From: Helicovermis profundi
GTDB taxonomy: Bacteria > Bacillota > Clostridia > Peptostreptococcales > Acidaminobacteraceae
Assembly: GCF_033097505.1 (NCBI RefSeq)
Contig: NZ_AP028654.1
Span: 760,001 to 824,000, forward strand
Length of the DNA: 64,000 nucleotides
Reading direction: 5' to 3'
The notes under the pieces are model-generated. The model made no database searches, was not told the DNA's origin, and saw nothing but the letters and a program-made list of their open reading frames with translations. Made by a program: the position numbers and the translations under genes. Below, one piece after another: positions 25,875 to 35,368 of the stretch (positions are counted from its first letter, which is position 1; every line of letters starts with the position of its first letter).

Positions 25875-27377
25875 ATGGAAAAATTAATTTTACTATTGCC
25901 ACTATTGGTACCAATAATTGGCACATTGTGTTTATCCACAAATAAAATAATTAAAGATAAATATATGAAAAAATTTGTTGGAATAATTGTATTTGTTAAT
26001 TTGGGATTAGTGTTAAATTCAGCATACAACGTAAATACAACAACATCACATTTAATAAAAGTGAATGAATTTTTAGATATTTATTTTAAAGTTGATAAAT
26101 TGGGAGTTCTTTTTAGTTTGATGGCATCTATTCTTTGGATATTAACTAGTTTTTATTCATTTGAATATATGAGTCACGAAAGTAAAAAAAGAATGTTTTA
26201 TGCATTTTTCGTTTTAACTTTAGGAGTAACAGTAGGTATATCTTTTGCAGGTAATTTATTTACATTATATATTTACTACGAAATATTAACCCTTTCAACC
26301 TTTCCTTTGGTTATACACGCTGGAACAAAAGAAGCATTATACAGTGGTAAAAAATATATTATATATTCGTTTTCAGGTGCGACACTTATTATATTTGGTA
26401 TGATGATTCTCTATAGTGTAACTGGAAATATGAATTTTACACACGGCGGAATTTTCTCGAATGCTGCACTAAGTGATAAAAATTTAATACTTATAAGTTA
26501 TATATCTATGTTTTTAGGATTTGGAGTAAAATCAGCTCTTGTACCATTTCATTCTTGGTTACCAGCTGCGATGGTTGCCCCTACACCAGTAAGTGCGCTT
26601 CTTCATGCAGTTGCCGTCGTTAAATCAGGAATTTTTTCTCTTATTAGAATAACGTATTTCGTATTTGGTGCGACCGTAATAAAGGAAATAGGAGCAGTTA
26701 AATATTTGATACCATTTGCGATTATAACAATACTAATGGGATCACTCTTAGCACTTCACCAAGATCATCTAAAGAAAAGATTAGCTTATTCAACAATTTC
26801 ACAGCTTGGATATATAATTTTAGGTATATTAATGCTCAATAAAAATGGATTAAGCGGAGCTCTTCTTCATTTAATTAACCATGCCTTTATAAAAATAACT
26901 TTATTTTTCATTGTTGGAGCTATAACACATCAAACAGGCAAAAAGTATATTCATCAAATAAATGGACTTGGTAAAAATATGAAAATAACTTTTGTATGTT
27001 TCACTATTGCATCAATATCATTAATTGGTATACCGCCAACAAATGGTTTTGTAAGTAAGTGGTTTTTAAGTATGGGAGCACTTAATAATGGTTCTATTTT
27101 TCAAGTGATTATATTATTATTTAGTGCGTTTTTAACTGCAAGTTATTTGCTTCCAATACCTGTAGCAGCATTTTTTAGAAAATCTGAAGATCAGCTTATT
27201 TTAGAAGAACATTTAAATGAAGATTTTGCACATTTAGAACTTGAACGCGATTCAAAAGATCCAAATAAATTTATGTTAGTACCAATAGTTATTTTAACAG
27301 CTATAATAATATTTTTAGGTTTATTTCCAAATGTGATAATTTCATTCATTAACGATATTTTGCTAGAAGTTTTTTAA
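25875..27377 (+). CDS. Second antiporter-like subunit (MrpD / NuoL-M family)
   Basis: 500 residues, about 14 TM helices. YYEILTLSTFPLVIHA gives the TM5 Glu, GFGVKSALVPFHSWLPAAMVAPTPVSALLHAVAVVKSG the central motif and KKRLAYSTISQLGYIILGI the later one. Paralogous to the flanking genes. In two-MrpD complexes such as Mbx/Mbs an extra D-type subunit occurs; here it would be one of three. Ribosome site GGAGATGGAG. Confidence 0.88.
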   Translation: MEKLILLLPLLVPIIGTLCLSTNKIIKDKYMKKFVGIIVFVNLGLVLNSAYNVNTTTSHLIKVNEFLDIYFKVDKLGVLFSLMASILWILTSFYSFEYMSHESKKRMFYAFFVLTLGVTVGISFAGNLFTLYIYYEILTLSTFPLVIHAGTKEALYSGKKYIIYSFSGATLIIFGMMILYSVTGNMNFTHGGIFSNAALSDKNLILISYISMFLGFGVKSALVPFHSWLPAAMVAPTPVSALLHAVAVVKSGIFSLIRITYFVFGATVIKEIGAVKYLIPFAIITILMGSLLALHQDHLKKRLAYSTISQLGYIILGILMLNKNGLSGALLHLINHAFIKITLFFIVGAITHQTGKKYIHQINGLGKNMKITFVCFTIASISLIGIPPTNGFVSKWFLSMGALNNGSIFQVIILLFSAFLTASYLLPIPVAAFFRKSEDQLILEEHLNEDFAHLELERDSKDPNKFMLVPIVILTAIIIFLGLFPNVIISFINDILLEVF

Positions 27378-27385
27378 GGGAGGTA

Positions 27386-29449
27386 ATGATGATAATTTTA
27401 ATATTGATAATACCGTTTATTGCTTCTTTTATAGGTTATTTTATTGGTAGCAAAAATGAAAAATATAGAGATATATTTAATGTGTTGTTTACTGCAATTG
27501 AATTAATTTTAGTAATGTTAATATTTCCAAATGTTAAGAACGGCGATTTAACGTATTTTGTACCAAATATAATGGGTACAGGACTATTTTTAAAAATAGA
27601 TATGCTTAGATATGCTATGCTTGTAATTTCAGCTCTCGCATGGTTTTTAACTACAATGTATTCTACTCAATATTTACTTAAACATAAAAACAGAAATAGG
27701 TATTACCTTTTTTCAATGCTTACCTATGCTGCTACTATAGGAATATTTATGTCAGAAAATATAATAAATATGTTTACATTTTTTGAAATAATGTCTTTAA
27801 CGTCATATATTCTTGTAATTCACGATGAAGATAAGTACTCGCATGAGGCTGGAGTATCTTATATTTCCATGGCAATTGCGGGTGGGCTTGTAATGTTAAT
27901 GGGTATTTTTCTTCTTTTTGATTACACTGGTACGCTTAATATTGGTGAAATATCAAAAACTCTACCAAATTTAGGAAATGTTAAATACGTGATATCGACT
28001 TTAATAATCGTAGGATTTGGAGTAAAAGCGAGTATGTTTCCACTTCATACATGGCTTGTAAAAGCGTATACGGCGGCTCCAGCACCTGCAAGTGCTATTA
28101 TTAGCGGAGTACTTCTAAAAGCAGGATTATTTGGAATAATAATAGTAGTAGATGAAATGATGGCCGGTGATGAGAAAATGTCGTTTGTTATATTTGTAAT
28201 AGGTATAATAAATATATATCTTGGTGGAATACTTGCTATGATGCAAAGAAATATAAAGAGAGTAATCGCCTATAGTAGTTTAAGTCAAACTGGGTTTATG
28301 TTAATGGGAATTGGTCTTATAGGAATTCTTGGAAAAGAAGGTGGCGTTGCTATTGTTGGAACGATTCTTTTCATGGTAAATCATGCTATATTTAAAATTC
28401 TACTTTTCCTTGGAGCGGGAATTATTTATATGATTTATAACGATTTAAGTATTAATAAAATATATGGTTTTGGTAAAAATAAAATAAAGCTTAAAATAAT
28501 ATTTTTAATTGGAATACTTGGTATAACAGGAATTCCTGGATTTAATGGTTATACATCTAAAACATTAATACACGAAGCAATTCTAGAAGCTTATCATCTT
28601 ACTGATAATATTTTTTATAAATTTTCAGAAATTGCATTTTTGCTTGGTGGTGCGCTTACAATTGCCTATATGATGAAAATATTTATTGGAATTTTTATTG
28701 ATGAAAATAGTGAATTTAAAGGACAGTACAATGAATTTGTTCATAAAAGAGCACTTATGCCAATGGGTATACTTGCAGGATTGATTATTATAATTGGGTT
28801 ATTTCCAAATGGAATAATTAGTTCATTAAATTTATATGCAAGTTCTCTTCACGCTCATGGTTTAGAATACGTAAATTTCTTTACTATAGATAAATTGGTA
28901 TATTCTCTTATTACAATCATTTTGGGCGTTTCAATTTATTATCAGTTTGTAGATAATTATTTTATAATTCATCACGATAAAAAGAAAATGTACGTTAACC
29001 CTTCTCTTATGTGGTTTGATTTAGAAAAAGATCTCTATATTCCGGTAATTGTGAATACATTTAAATTTTTCTCGTTTTTCTTTAAACATATTGATAATTG
29101 GATGATTTATTCAGTAAAAAAACTTTCAAATTCTGTTAATGTAGTAGAAAACCTTGATAGTACTCTTTTACTTAAATTAGAAGAGAAAAGAATGATGGTT
29201 GATACATCTACTGATACATTTAAACATGAATTCGAAGAAAAAGTAATGCATTCTAAAGAGGATATTTTAGAAAAAACAGAAAATATATTAAATTTATCAA
29301 GTGAAGCTAAACCACTTTTAAAAAATGTTAAAAGTATAAATGAGTTAATTATTTTCTTCCATAAAAGAATAACTAGTATTACTTATTCTATATTTTTATT
29401 TGGAATCGTACTTGTATTAAGTCTTTTATATGTATTCTTAATGCGGTAA
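27386..29449 (+). CDS. Third antiporter-like subunit with long C-terminal extension (NuoL/MrpA-N-like)
   Basis: 687 residues. Residues 1-~490 repeat the antiporter fold (FFEIMSLTSYILVIH, GFGVKASMFPLHTWLVKAYTAAPAPASAIISG, KRVIAYSSLSQTGFMLMGIG). The extra ~200 residues hold two TM helices, a hydrophilic, helical stretch (about 540-660) and a last TM helix (about 665-685), reminiscent of NuoL's C-terminal lateral helix. It could supply the N-terminal half of the split MrpA. Last gene before a terminator. Confidence 0.85.
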   Translation: MMIILILIIPFIASFIGYFIGSKNEKYRDIFNVLFTAIELILVMLIFPNVKNGDLTYFVPNIMGTGLFLKIDMLRYAMLVISALAWFLTTMYSTQYLLKHKNRNRYYLFSMLTYAATIGIFMSENIINMFTFFEIMSLTSYILVIHDEDKYSHEAGVSYISMAIAGGLVMLMGIFLLFDYTGTLNIGEISKTLPNLGNVKYVISTLIIVGFGVKASMFPLHTWLVKAYTAAPAPASAIISGVLLKAGLFGIIIVVDEMMAGDEKMSFVIFVIGIINIYLGGILAMMQRNIKRVIAYSSLSQTGFMLMGIGLIGILGKEGGVAIVGTILFMVNHAIFKILLFLGAGIIYMIYNDLSINKIYGFGKNKIKLKIIFLIGILGITGIPGFNGYTSKTLIHEAILEAYHLTDNIFYKFSEIAFLLGGALTIAYMMKIFIGIFIDENSEFKGQYNEFVHKRALMPMGILAGLIIIIGLFPNGIISSLNLYASSLHAHGLEYVNFFTIDKLVYSLITIILGVSIYYQFVDNYFIIHHDKKKMYVNPSLMWFDLEKDLYIPVIVNTFKFFSFFFKHIDNWMIYSVKKLSNSVNVVENLDSTLLLKLEEKRMMVDTSTDTFKHEFEEKVMHSKEDILEKTENILNLSSEAKPLLKNVKSINELIIFFHKRITSITYSIFLFGIVLVLSLLYVFLMR

Positions 29450-29480
29450 TAGTCATAGTGAAAATTAAATATACATTTTA

Positions 29481-29537
29481 AAATCTACTAAATTAACAAA
29501 TCATTCATATTGATTATTAATTTAGTAGATTTTTTTA
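29481..29537 (+). terminator. Terminator of the antiporter operon
   Basis: AAATCTACTAAATTAA and TTAATTTAGTAGATTT form a 16-bp stem, ending in a run of T. Confidence 0.85.
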
Positions 29538-29549
29538 TTTAACACGGAA

Positions 29550-29566
29550 TTAACATAAACTAAATA
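29550..29566 (+). promoter_or_regulatory. Candidate Pho box upstream of pstS
   Basis: TTAACA-taaac-TAAATA, two hexamers at an 11-bp period, resembling the TT(A/T)ACA direct repeats bound by Gram-positive PhoP. A similar pair occurs before pstC. Confidence 0.4.
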
Positions 29567-29636
29567 TAATCATAATCAAACAAATATATATTAGTATTGT
29601 AAAAGAAAATAAAAACTCATAAAAGGAGATTAAAAA

Positions 29637-30524
29637 ATGAAAAGGATATTAAATTCAAAAGTTCTAATTTTAGCATTGGTATCGGTAATAGTACTGGTTT
29701 TATTAACAGGGTGTTCATCTAATGAGGCAAGTTCATCTAATGAAAGTGATGTTTCAGCGTCAAATGAATTAAAGGGACATGTAACATTAGTAGGATCTAC
29801 ATCAGTAACGCCGGTTGCTCAGGAAATTGCAGAAGCATTTATGAAAATAAACCCTAAAGTAAAGGTTGATGTTCAAGGCGTTGGATCTTCAGCAGGAATA
29901 AAATCGTCGCATGATAAAGTATCTGATTTTGGAATGTCTTCAAGAAATTTAAAAACAGGTGAAAAAGAATGGGGTCTTAACGAACATGTTATTGCATTTG
30001 ATGGAATTGCAGTTGTTGTAAATCCTAAAAACGGAGTAAAAGATTTAACAAAAGAGGAAGCTACAAAAATATTTAAAGGACAAATAACTAATTGGAAAGA
30101 AGTCGGTGGAGTAGATAAAGAGATTCTTGTAATATCAAGAGAAGCAGGTTCTGGTACTAGAGGTGCTTTTGAAGAATTAATGGATTTAGAAAAGAAAAAT
30201 AGTGATGGTAAAAAAATAAGTGCAGTCATTAAAAATGCCTTAATTGCTGAGGGAAATGGTGCTGTAAAAGCAAATGTTGCTAAAAAAGAATATGCTATTG
30301 GATACCTGTCGTTATCATATTTAGATAATAGCATACAAACTGTTAAGATTGATGGAGTTGATCCAACTACTGATAATATAGTTAATGGAACTTATAATAT
30401 TTCTAGACCATTTTTATTACTTTCAAATGGTGAGTTGTCAAAGGAAGCTAAAGCATATCTTGATTTTGTAATGAGCGATGAAGGACAAAAAATCATTTCT
30501 AAAAAATTGATTTCTATAAAATAA
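29637..30524 (+). CDS. pstS: Phosphate ABC transporter substrate-binding lipoprotein
   Basis: 295 residues. Lipoprotein signal with lipobox LLTGC (Cys26), a Ser/Glu-rich linker, then the PstS fold: GSTSVTPVAQEIAEAF, GSSAGIKS, FGMSSRNLKTGEKE and REAGSGTRGAFEEL, which contribute phosphate-binding Ser, Thr, Asp and Arg. Binds inorganic phosphate outside the membrane and delivers it to PstCA. First gene of pstSCAB-phoU. Confidence 0.95.
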   Translation: MKRILNSKVLILALVSVIVLVLLTGCSSNEASSSNESDVSASNELKGHVTLVGSTSVTPVAQEIAEAFMKINPKVKVDVQGVGSSAGIKSSHDKVSDFGMSSRNLKTGEKEWGLNEHVIAFDGIAVVVNPKNGVKDLTKEEATKIFKGQITNWKEVGGVDKEILVISREAGSGTRGAFEELMDLEKKNSDGKKISAVIKNALIAEGNGAVKANVAKKEYAIGYLSLSYLDNSIQTVKIDGVDPTTDNIVNGTYNISRPFLLLSNGELSKEAKAYLDFVMSDEGQKIISKKLISIK

Positions 30525-30535
30525 ATGCTAGTACA

Positions 30536-30577
30536 AGGTGATTAAGATGCCATATATAAGTATGTTAATTCACCTTT
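30536..30577 (+). other. Hairpin between pstS and pstC (attenuator-like)
   Basis: AAGGTGATTAA and TTAATTCACCTT pair with one bulge. Its location suggests a way to make more PstS than the permeases; there is no strong T run. Confidence 0.45.
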
Positions 30578-30581
30578 ATAC

Positions 30582-30598
30582 TTTACATAGAATTAATA
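30582..30598 (+). promoter_or_regulatory. Second candidate Pho box, upstream of pstC
   Basis: TTTACA-tagaa-TTAATA, same 11-bp period as the motif before pstS. Confidence 0.35.
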
Positions 30599-30671
30599 TA
30601 AAAGTAATTTTATTAAACATAGTTTTTCTATAATAAATATAGCTTGTAAATAATGAAAAGTTGGAGGGAAA

Positions 30672-31556
30672 ATGATAACTATTGATAGAAAAAAATATAG
30701 AAAAAAGAAAAAAATCGAAAATATAATTGAAAAAACTTTTTTAGTTTCAGCATTAGTTTCAATTTTAAGTTTACTACTTATTATGATCTTTATATTTGGA
30801 AAAGGGGCACCAGCAATTAATAAAATTGGTTTATCTAATTTTATATTTGGGCTTAACTGGGAACCTTCTGCTGATATTTATGGAATCTTTCCTATGATTT
30901 TAGCATCACTTTATGTTACTTTTGGAGCAATTGTAATAGGCGTTCCAATTGGCGTATTTACGGCAATTTTTCTCAGCGAAATTGCACCGAAATGGCTAGG
31001 AAAAATTGTAGAAAGTGCTGTACAGCTATTAGCAGGTATTCCATCGGTAATTTATGGTTTTTTCGGACTTCTTGTTATAGTTCCATTAATAGATAAGTAT
31101 TATGGTGGAGGCGGAAATAGCATTTTAGCAGCAATAATAATACTTTCTGCAATGATTCTTCCAACAATAATAACAATATCAGAAAATGCAATTAAAGCAG
31201 TTCCAAAAGAATATAAAGAAGGATCTCTTGCTCTTGGTTCTAGTGAAATTCAAACAATTTTTAAAGTTATATTGCCTGCAGCAAAATCAGGAATTTTAAC
31301 TTCAGTAGTTCTTGGAATTGGGAGAGCGATAGGAGAAACTATGGCAGTAATTTTAGTCATTGGCAATACAGTTCAACTTCCAAGCTCAATTCTTGATAGA
31401 GCAAGAACACTTACGGCAAATATTGCAATTGAAATGGGTTATGCATATGGATTGCACCAAGAAGCGTTATTTGCAACAGGAGTAATCTTATTTATATTTA
31501 TTATGATTATTAACTTTATTTTAAATTTCTTAATAATCGATAGAAATAGTAATTAG
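30672..31556 (+). CDS. pstC: Phosphate ABC transporter permease PstC
   Basis: 294 residues, six TM helices. EGSLALGSSEIQTIFKVILPAAKSGILT is the ABC permease EAA loop; LLAGIPSVIYGFFGL is typical of PstC/PstA. GGAGGG precedes the ATG. Forms the channel with PstA. Confidence 0.95.
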   Translation: MITIDRKKYRKKKKIENIIEKTFLVSALVSILSLLLIMIFIFGKGAPAINKIGLSNFIFGLNWEPSADIYGIFPMILASLYVTFGAIVIGVPIGVFTAIFLSEIAPKWLGKIVESAVQLLAGIPSVIYGFFGLLVIVPLIDKYYGGGGNSILAAIIILSAMILPTIITISENAIKAVPKEYKEGSLALGSSEIQTIFKVILPAAKSGILTSVVLGIGRAIGETMAVILVIGNTVQLPSSILDRARTLTANIAIEMGYAYGLHQEALFATGVILFIFIMIINFILNFLIIDRNSN

Positions 31557-31582
31557 AAAAAAATTCTATGTGAGGATAAAAA

Positions 31583-32434
31583 ATGAATAAAAAAAATGTA
31601 AAAAATTATAGAAAGTTTAAAGACAATTTCATACTTGGATTAATATATATATCATCATTTATAACATTTAGTATACTTGTTTGGATTCTAGTATATGTAC
31701 TTTCGAGAGGATTACCTCAGATTAATATGGAATTTTTAAGTAGTGCACCTAAGGGTGATGATGGTGGCGGAATTTTTCCAATGATAATTTCAACATTATA
31801 CTTAATCATAATTTCAATTGCTTTTTCTGCACCTATAGGAGTATTAAGCGCAATTTATTTAACTGAGTATGCAAAAAATAAAAGACTAATCAAGATAATA
31901 AGGTTTGCAACAGAAAGCTTAGCGGGTATTCCTTCGATTATTTATGGATTGTTTGGAATGGTATTCTTTGTAGTATTTCTAAAAATGGGCTGGTCAATTA
32001 TTTCTGGTGCAATTACACTTAGTATTATGGTTCTTCCTACAATTATTAGAAGTAGTGAAGAGGCGCTTAAATCAGTTCCTAAAAGTTATAAGGAAGCAAG
32101 TTTAAGTCTTGGAGCGACAAAACTTAGAACAATATATAAATGTATTTTGCCTTCGGCGTTTCCTGGTATTTTAACAGCTATTATTTTAAGTGTTGGAAGA
32201 ATAATAGGAGAAACTGCTGCAATTTATTTAACCGTTGGTATGGCACCATATATTCCAAAATCAATTTTTGAGTCAGGAAGAACTCTTTCTGTACATTTAT
32301 ATATGCTTGCTAAAGAAGGGATTTCTTTTGATAAAGCATTTGCAACAGCATCAGTTTTAATAATAATGATTTTTATGATTAATGTATTATCAAATTATGT
32401 TGCTAACAAAATGAATACAACAAATAAGGCATAA
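31583..32434 (+). CDS. pstA: Phosphate ABC transporter permease PstA
   Basis: 283 residues, six TM helices. SLAGIPSIIYGLFGMVFF and the EAA loop YKEASLSLGATKLRTIYKCILPSAFPG match PstA. It follows pstC after 26 bases; GTGAGGAT is the ribosome site. Confidence 0.95.
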   Translation: MNKKNVKNYRKFKDNFILGLIYISSFITFSILVWILVYVLSRGLPQINMEFLSSAPKGDDGGGIFPMIISTLYLIIISIAFSAPIGVLSAIYLTEYAKNKRLIKIIRFATESLAGIPSIIYGLFGMVFFVVFLKMGWSIISGAITLSIMVLPTIIRSSEEALKSVPKSYKEASLSLGATKLRTIYKCILPSAFPGILTAIILSVGRIIGETAAIYLTVGMAPYIPKSIFESGRTLSVHLYMLAKEGISFDKAFATASVLIIMIFMINVLSNYVANKMNTTNKA

Positions 32435-32462
32435 GTAAGAGTAAAATTAGTGGAGGGAAAAA

Positions 32463-33218
32463 GTGGATAATAGTAAAATTAGTGTTAAAAATCTAGATTT
32501 ATTTTATGGGGATTTTAAAGCTCTTAAAAATATAAATATTGATATTAAAGAAAAAGGTATTACAGCTTTAATTGGACCTTCTGGATGTGGTAAATCAACT
32601 TTTTTAAAAACTTTAAATAGGATGAATGATTTAGTAGACAATGTTAAAATTAATGGAATGGTGAAAATAGATAAAACCGATATATATGATACTATTGATG
32701 TAAATGAACTTAGAAAGAAAGTTGGTATGGTATTTCAAAAACCAAATCCATTTCCAATGAGTATATATGATAATATTGCTTATGGTCCAAGATCTCATGG
32801 AATTAAAGATAAAAAAACTCTTGATGAATTAGTTGAGAAAAGTTTAAGAAATGCTGCTCTTTGGGATGAAGTAAAAGATAGGCTTAAAAAAAGTGCACTT
32901 GGACTTTCAGGAGGACAACAACAAAGGCTTTGCATAGCTAGAGCACTTGCTGTAGAACCTGACATTCTTTTGATGGATGAGCCTACTTCAGCGTTAGATC
33001 CTATAGCAACATTAAAAATAGAGGAACTTGCAATTAAACTTAAGAAAGACTACACTATTGTTATAGTAACACATTCAATGCAACAAGCGGGAAGAATTTC
33101 TGACAATACAGCATTTTTTCTAATGGGCGAACTTATTGAATATGGAATAACAACAAAATTATTTTCAAATCCAATAAAAAAACAAACTGAAGATTATATT
33201 ACTGGTAGATTTGGCTAG
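32463..33218 (+). CDS. pstB: Phosphate ABC transporter ATP-binding protein
   Basis: 251 residues, GTG start 5 bases after GGAGGG. Walker [11 protein letters not shown]-loop [19 protein letters not shown] (diagnostic of PstB), signature [15 protein letters not shown] and Walker [15 protein letters not shown]-loop VTHSMQQA. Drives phosphate import at the inner face of the membrane. Confidence 0.97.
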   Translation: MDNSKISVKNLDLFYGDFKALKNINIDIKEKGITALIGPSGCGKSTFLKTLNRMNDLVDNVKINGMVKIDKTDIYDTIDVNELRKKVGMVFQKPNPFPMSIYDNIAYGPRSHGIKDKKTLDELVEKSLRNAALWDEVKDRLKKSALGLSGGQQQRLCIARALAVEPDILLMDEPTSALDPIATLKIEELAIKLKKDYTIVIVTHSMQQAGRISDNTAFFLMGELIEYGITTKLFSNPIKKQTEDYITGRFG

Positions 33219-33226
33219 GAGGAATT

Positions 33227-33874
33227 ATGAGGGTAAGAGCAAGGTTTGATAAAGAACTTGAAAAACTTGAAGACTTAATTATCAAGATGGGAGTTGGAGC
33301 TGAAGGTATTGTTGATCTGGCTTTTAAATCTTTAGTGGATAAAGATAGAAAATTAGCAAATGATGTTATAGAAATGGATAAAAATATTGATCAACTTGAA
33401 CTTGAAATAGAAAATAAATGTTTGAATTTAATTGCACTTCAACAGCCTCTAGCAGGTGATCTTAGAGAAATTTCTGGTGCGCTTAAGATTATTACTGATT
33501 TAGAGAGAATAGGTGATTATGGGGTAAATATAGCAAAAGTTGCACTTGAGTTTGGAGATGAAAAATTTATTAAAGAACTTATTGATTTGCCAGAAATGAA
33601 TAGAATCGTAAAAACAATGATAAAAGGGTGTATTGATGCTTACGTTAATAAGGATTCAGATAAAGCTAGAGATATAGCATTACTTGATGATAAAGTAGAT
33701 GACTTATATGAAAAAATATACAGTGAATTATTAGATATTACAAATAAAGATAATAAATCTCAAATTATTAGATTTTTGTTTATTGGTCGGCATTTAGAAA
33801 GAATAGCTGATCACGTAATAAATATATGCCAAAGAGTAATATATATGGTTGATGGAATTAGAGAGACCTATTAG
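33227..33874 (+). CDS. phoU: Phosphate signalling protein PhoU
   Basis: 215 residues, all helical, two copies of the PhoU three-helix bundle; metal-binding ExxxD-type motifs appear in LKIITDLERIGDYGVNIA and FIGRHLERIADHVINI. Negative regulator linking Pst to the PhoR/PhoP pathway. AGGAGG ribosome site, 8 bases after pstB. Confidence 0.95.
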   Translation: MRVRARFDKELEKLEDLIIKMGVGAEGIVDLAFKSLVDKDRKLANDVIEMDKNIDQLELEIENKCLNLIALQQPLAGDLREISGALKIITDLERIGDYGVNIAKVALEFGDEKFIKELIDLPEMNRIVKTMIKGCIDAYVNKDSDKARDIALLDDKVDDLYEKIYSELLDITNKDNKSQIIRFLFIGRHLERIADHVINICQRVIYMVDGIRETY

Positions 33875-33909
33875 TAATTATAATCACAAAAATTATATGA
33901 TATTGTAAA

Positions 33910-33948
33910 AATGAAGCGTGCAGAATTTTGCAGCTTCATTTTTTTTGT
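33910..33948 (+). terminator. Terminator of pst-phoU operon
   Basis: AATGAAGC (33910-33917) and GCTTCATT (33933-33940) followed by eight or more T. Confidence 0.85.
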
Positions 33949-33999
33949 TACAAATAACAAAAAAATGTAAATACTATATTGTTTTTCCTAAAAAAAGTA

Positions 34000-34028
34000 T
34001 TGTAAAAATAATTTTATATACTTATAAT
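34000..34028 (+). promoter_or_regulatory. Sigma-A promoter for small membrane genes
   Basis: TTGTAA (34000-34005), 17-base spacer, TATAAT (34023-34028). Confidence 0.6.
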
Positions 34029-34074
34029 TGAAAGTGGGTGTTAAATTTGTAACGAAAGGATGTAGGTGAATGTA

Positions 34075-34113
34075 ATGAAAAAAATATATAGTAAAGGATT
34101 ATTTGAATACTAG
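34075..34113 (+). CDS. Possible 12-residue leader peptide
   Basis: ATG with an AGGTGA site 5 bases upstream encodes MKKIYSKGLFEY and then a TAG. It lies just downstream of a good promoter and 100 bases before a membrane-protein gene. Could be a translated leader or chance; no attenuator hairpin is evident. Confidence 0.2.
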   Translation: MKKIYSKGLFEY

Positions 34114-34213
34114 TAAATAGTTTGAAAGATTTTTCCATATGTACACACGTTGTACAAATCAATGTGATAAATTATTACAAAAGAAAGAAGATTCAAAAAA
34201 CAGGAGGAAGGTT

Positions 34214-34492
34214 ATGATAAGCATAATTAAAAAATGTAATTCGATTTCATTAATATCAGGTTTAGTAGGTGTTTTAACATCAATTTTTTTTACTAGTATT
34301 GTTTTTGGAAAACTAGCAGTTTCAACTTTTATAGGTTCAGTTTTTTTTGGTATAGTTATTGTATTATTAGCAGAAGCTATTATTAATTATTTTTATAGAA
34401 GGGTAATGCTTGAGGGACATGAACTAAAATATACAATTGCAAGGATAGTTATATTTATGGTTTTATGGCTTCTTACAATCAAATTATTTTAG
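34214..34492 (+). CDS. Small three-helix membrane protein, unrecognised
   Basis: 92 residues starting at ATG 34214, which follows AGGAGGAAG; a longer frame from 34139 lacks a ribosome site. TM helices at about 11-32, 38-60 and 72-90, with a basic NYFYRRVMLEG loop between the last two. The next gene, also membrane, follows after 9 bases. Function unknown. Confidence 0.65.
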   Translation: MISIIKKCNSISLISGLVGVLTSIFFTSIVFGKLAVSTFIGSVFFGIVIVLLAEAIINYFYRRVMLEGHELKYTIARIVIFMVLWLLTIKLF

Positions 34493-34501
34493 GGTAATCA
34501 T

Positions 34502-34786
34502 ATGGAAAAAATAAAAGTTAAAAGACTAAGTTTTGAGAGTTATGTAGAAACTGCAGGAGTTATGGGATTATTACTAGGTAGTATATATTTTATTGTAGGA
34601 TTGTTATTTTTTTCGTTAAATTTGTTTGGTGTTCATATTGCTATATTAGATGGTGAATTACTTAAAATTGTAACAGCACCTTTTGTGTATACATTAGGTG
34701 GAATAATGGTAAGTTTGATTACTTACCCATTGTATATTGTTTTTATGAAATTTCGTAAAGTCATATCAATAACTTATATAAAGTAG
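34502..34786 (+). CDS. Small membrane protein, unrecognised
   Basis: 94 residues with an amphipathic start (MEKIKVKRLSFESYVETAG) and two or three hydrophobic helices (about 17-43 and 59-81). The ribosome site AGGGTAATC is modest. Paired with the preceding gene; the DUF3566-like look (short cytoplasmic start, glycine-rich helices) is too vague to assign. Confidence 0.6.
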   Translation: MEKIKVKRLSFESYVETAGVMGLLLGSIYFIVGLLFFSLNLFGVHIAILDGELLKIVTAPFVYTLGGIMVSLITYPLYIVFMKFRKVISITYIK

Positions 34787-34885
34787 TTGAGAAAACTCAT
34801 AATTTAATGATATAATAATTGTATATACTAGTAAAAAATAAATATTATTTTGTATTATAGAATTTTATTATATCAGGAGGAAATT

Positions 34886-35320
34886 ATGCTAATAAAATGT
34901 GAGCAATGTGGTGTTTTTTTTGGCGGAGAAGAAGGAGATCATCTTTGTGAAAATTGTAAAGTGATTCACACGAAAAAATCAGGAGCAAATATTGATAAAA
35001 AAGAAAAATTCGTAATAGCAAAAGATTTAGTTTATGATAACCCAGGAATTAATCCGGAAGGATTAAGGAAGCTAATGGAAGAAATTGGTGTTAAAATTAC
35101 TGTAAAAGAAATTATGAGCTACGTGGATGATGGAAGATTATCTTTATCAAATATGAATTTAGATGGTTTATGTGAAATGTGTGGAAGAAAAATTTTATCT
35201 GGAAGATTTTGTCCATCTTGTAAAAAGCAAAAAGAAGATCAAATGACAAGAAGAAATAAAAGCATTCAAAAAGAAGCTGTTTCAGTTAAGCATATTGCAA
35301 TGCATACTAGAAAAGAATAA
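34886..35320 (+). CDS. YvyF-like zinc-ribbon protein (flagellar-region family)
   Basis: 144 residues. Two Cys-pair knuckles at the N-terminus (KCEQCGVFF...HLCENCK) and two near residue 95-115 (GLCEMCGRKI...RFCPSCKKQK) flank a helical region with PEGLRKLMEEIGVKITVKEIMSYVDDGRL, the pattern of YvyF/TIGR03826 proteins encoded with flagellar genes. Here no flagellar gene is adjacent. ATG 34886 follows CAGGAGGAA; an upstream in-frame ATG lacks a site. Confidence 0.7.
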   Translation: MLIKCEQCGVFFGGEEGDHLCENCKVIHTKKSGANIDKKEKFVIAKDLVYDNPGINPEGLRKLMEEIGVKITVKEIMSYVDDGRLSLSNMNLDGLCEMCGRKILSGRFCPSCKKQKEDQMTRRNKSIQKEAVSVKHIAMHTRKE

Positions 35321-35337
35321 TATAATTTATTAAAGTC

Positions 35338-35368
35338 TTGCTCCTATATTGTAGGAGCAATTTTTTTT
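35338..35368 (+). terminator. Intrinsic terminator after YvyF-like gene
   Basis: TTGCTCCTA (35338-35346), TATTG loop, TAGGAGCAA (35352-35360), then eight T. Confidence 0.9.
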
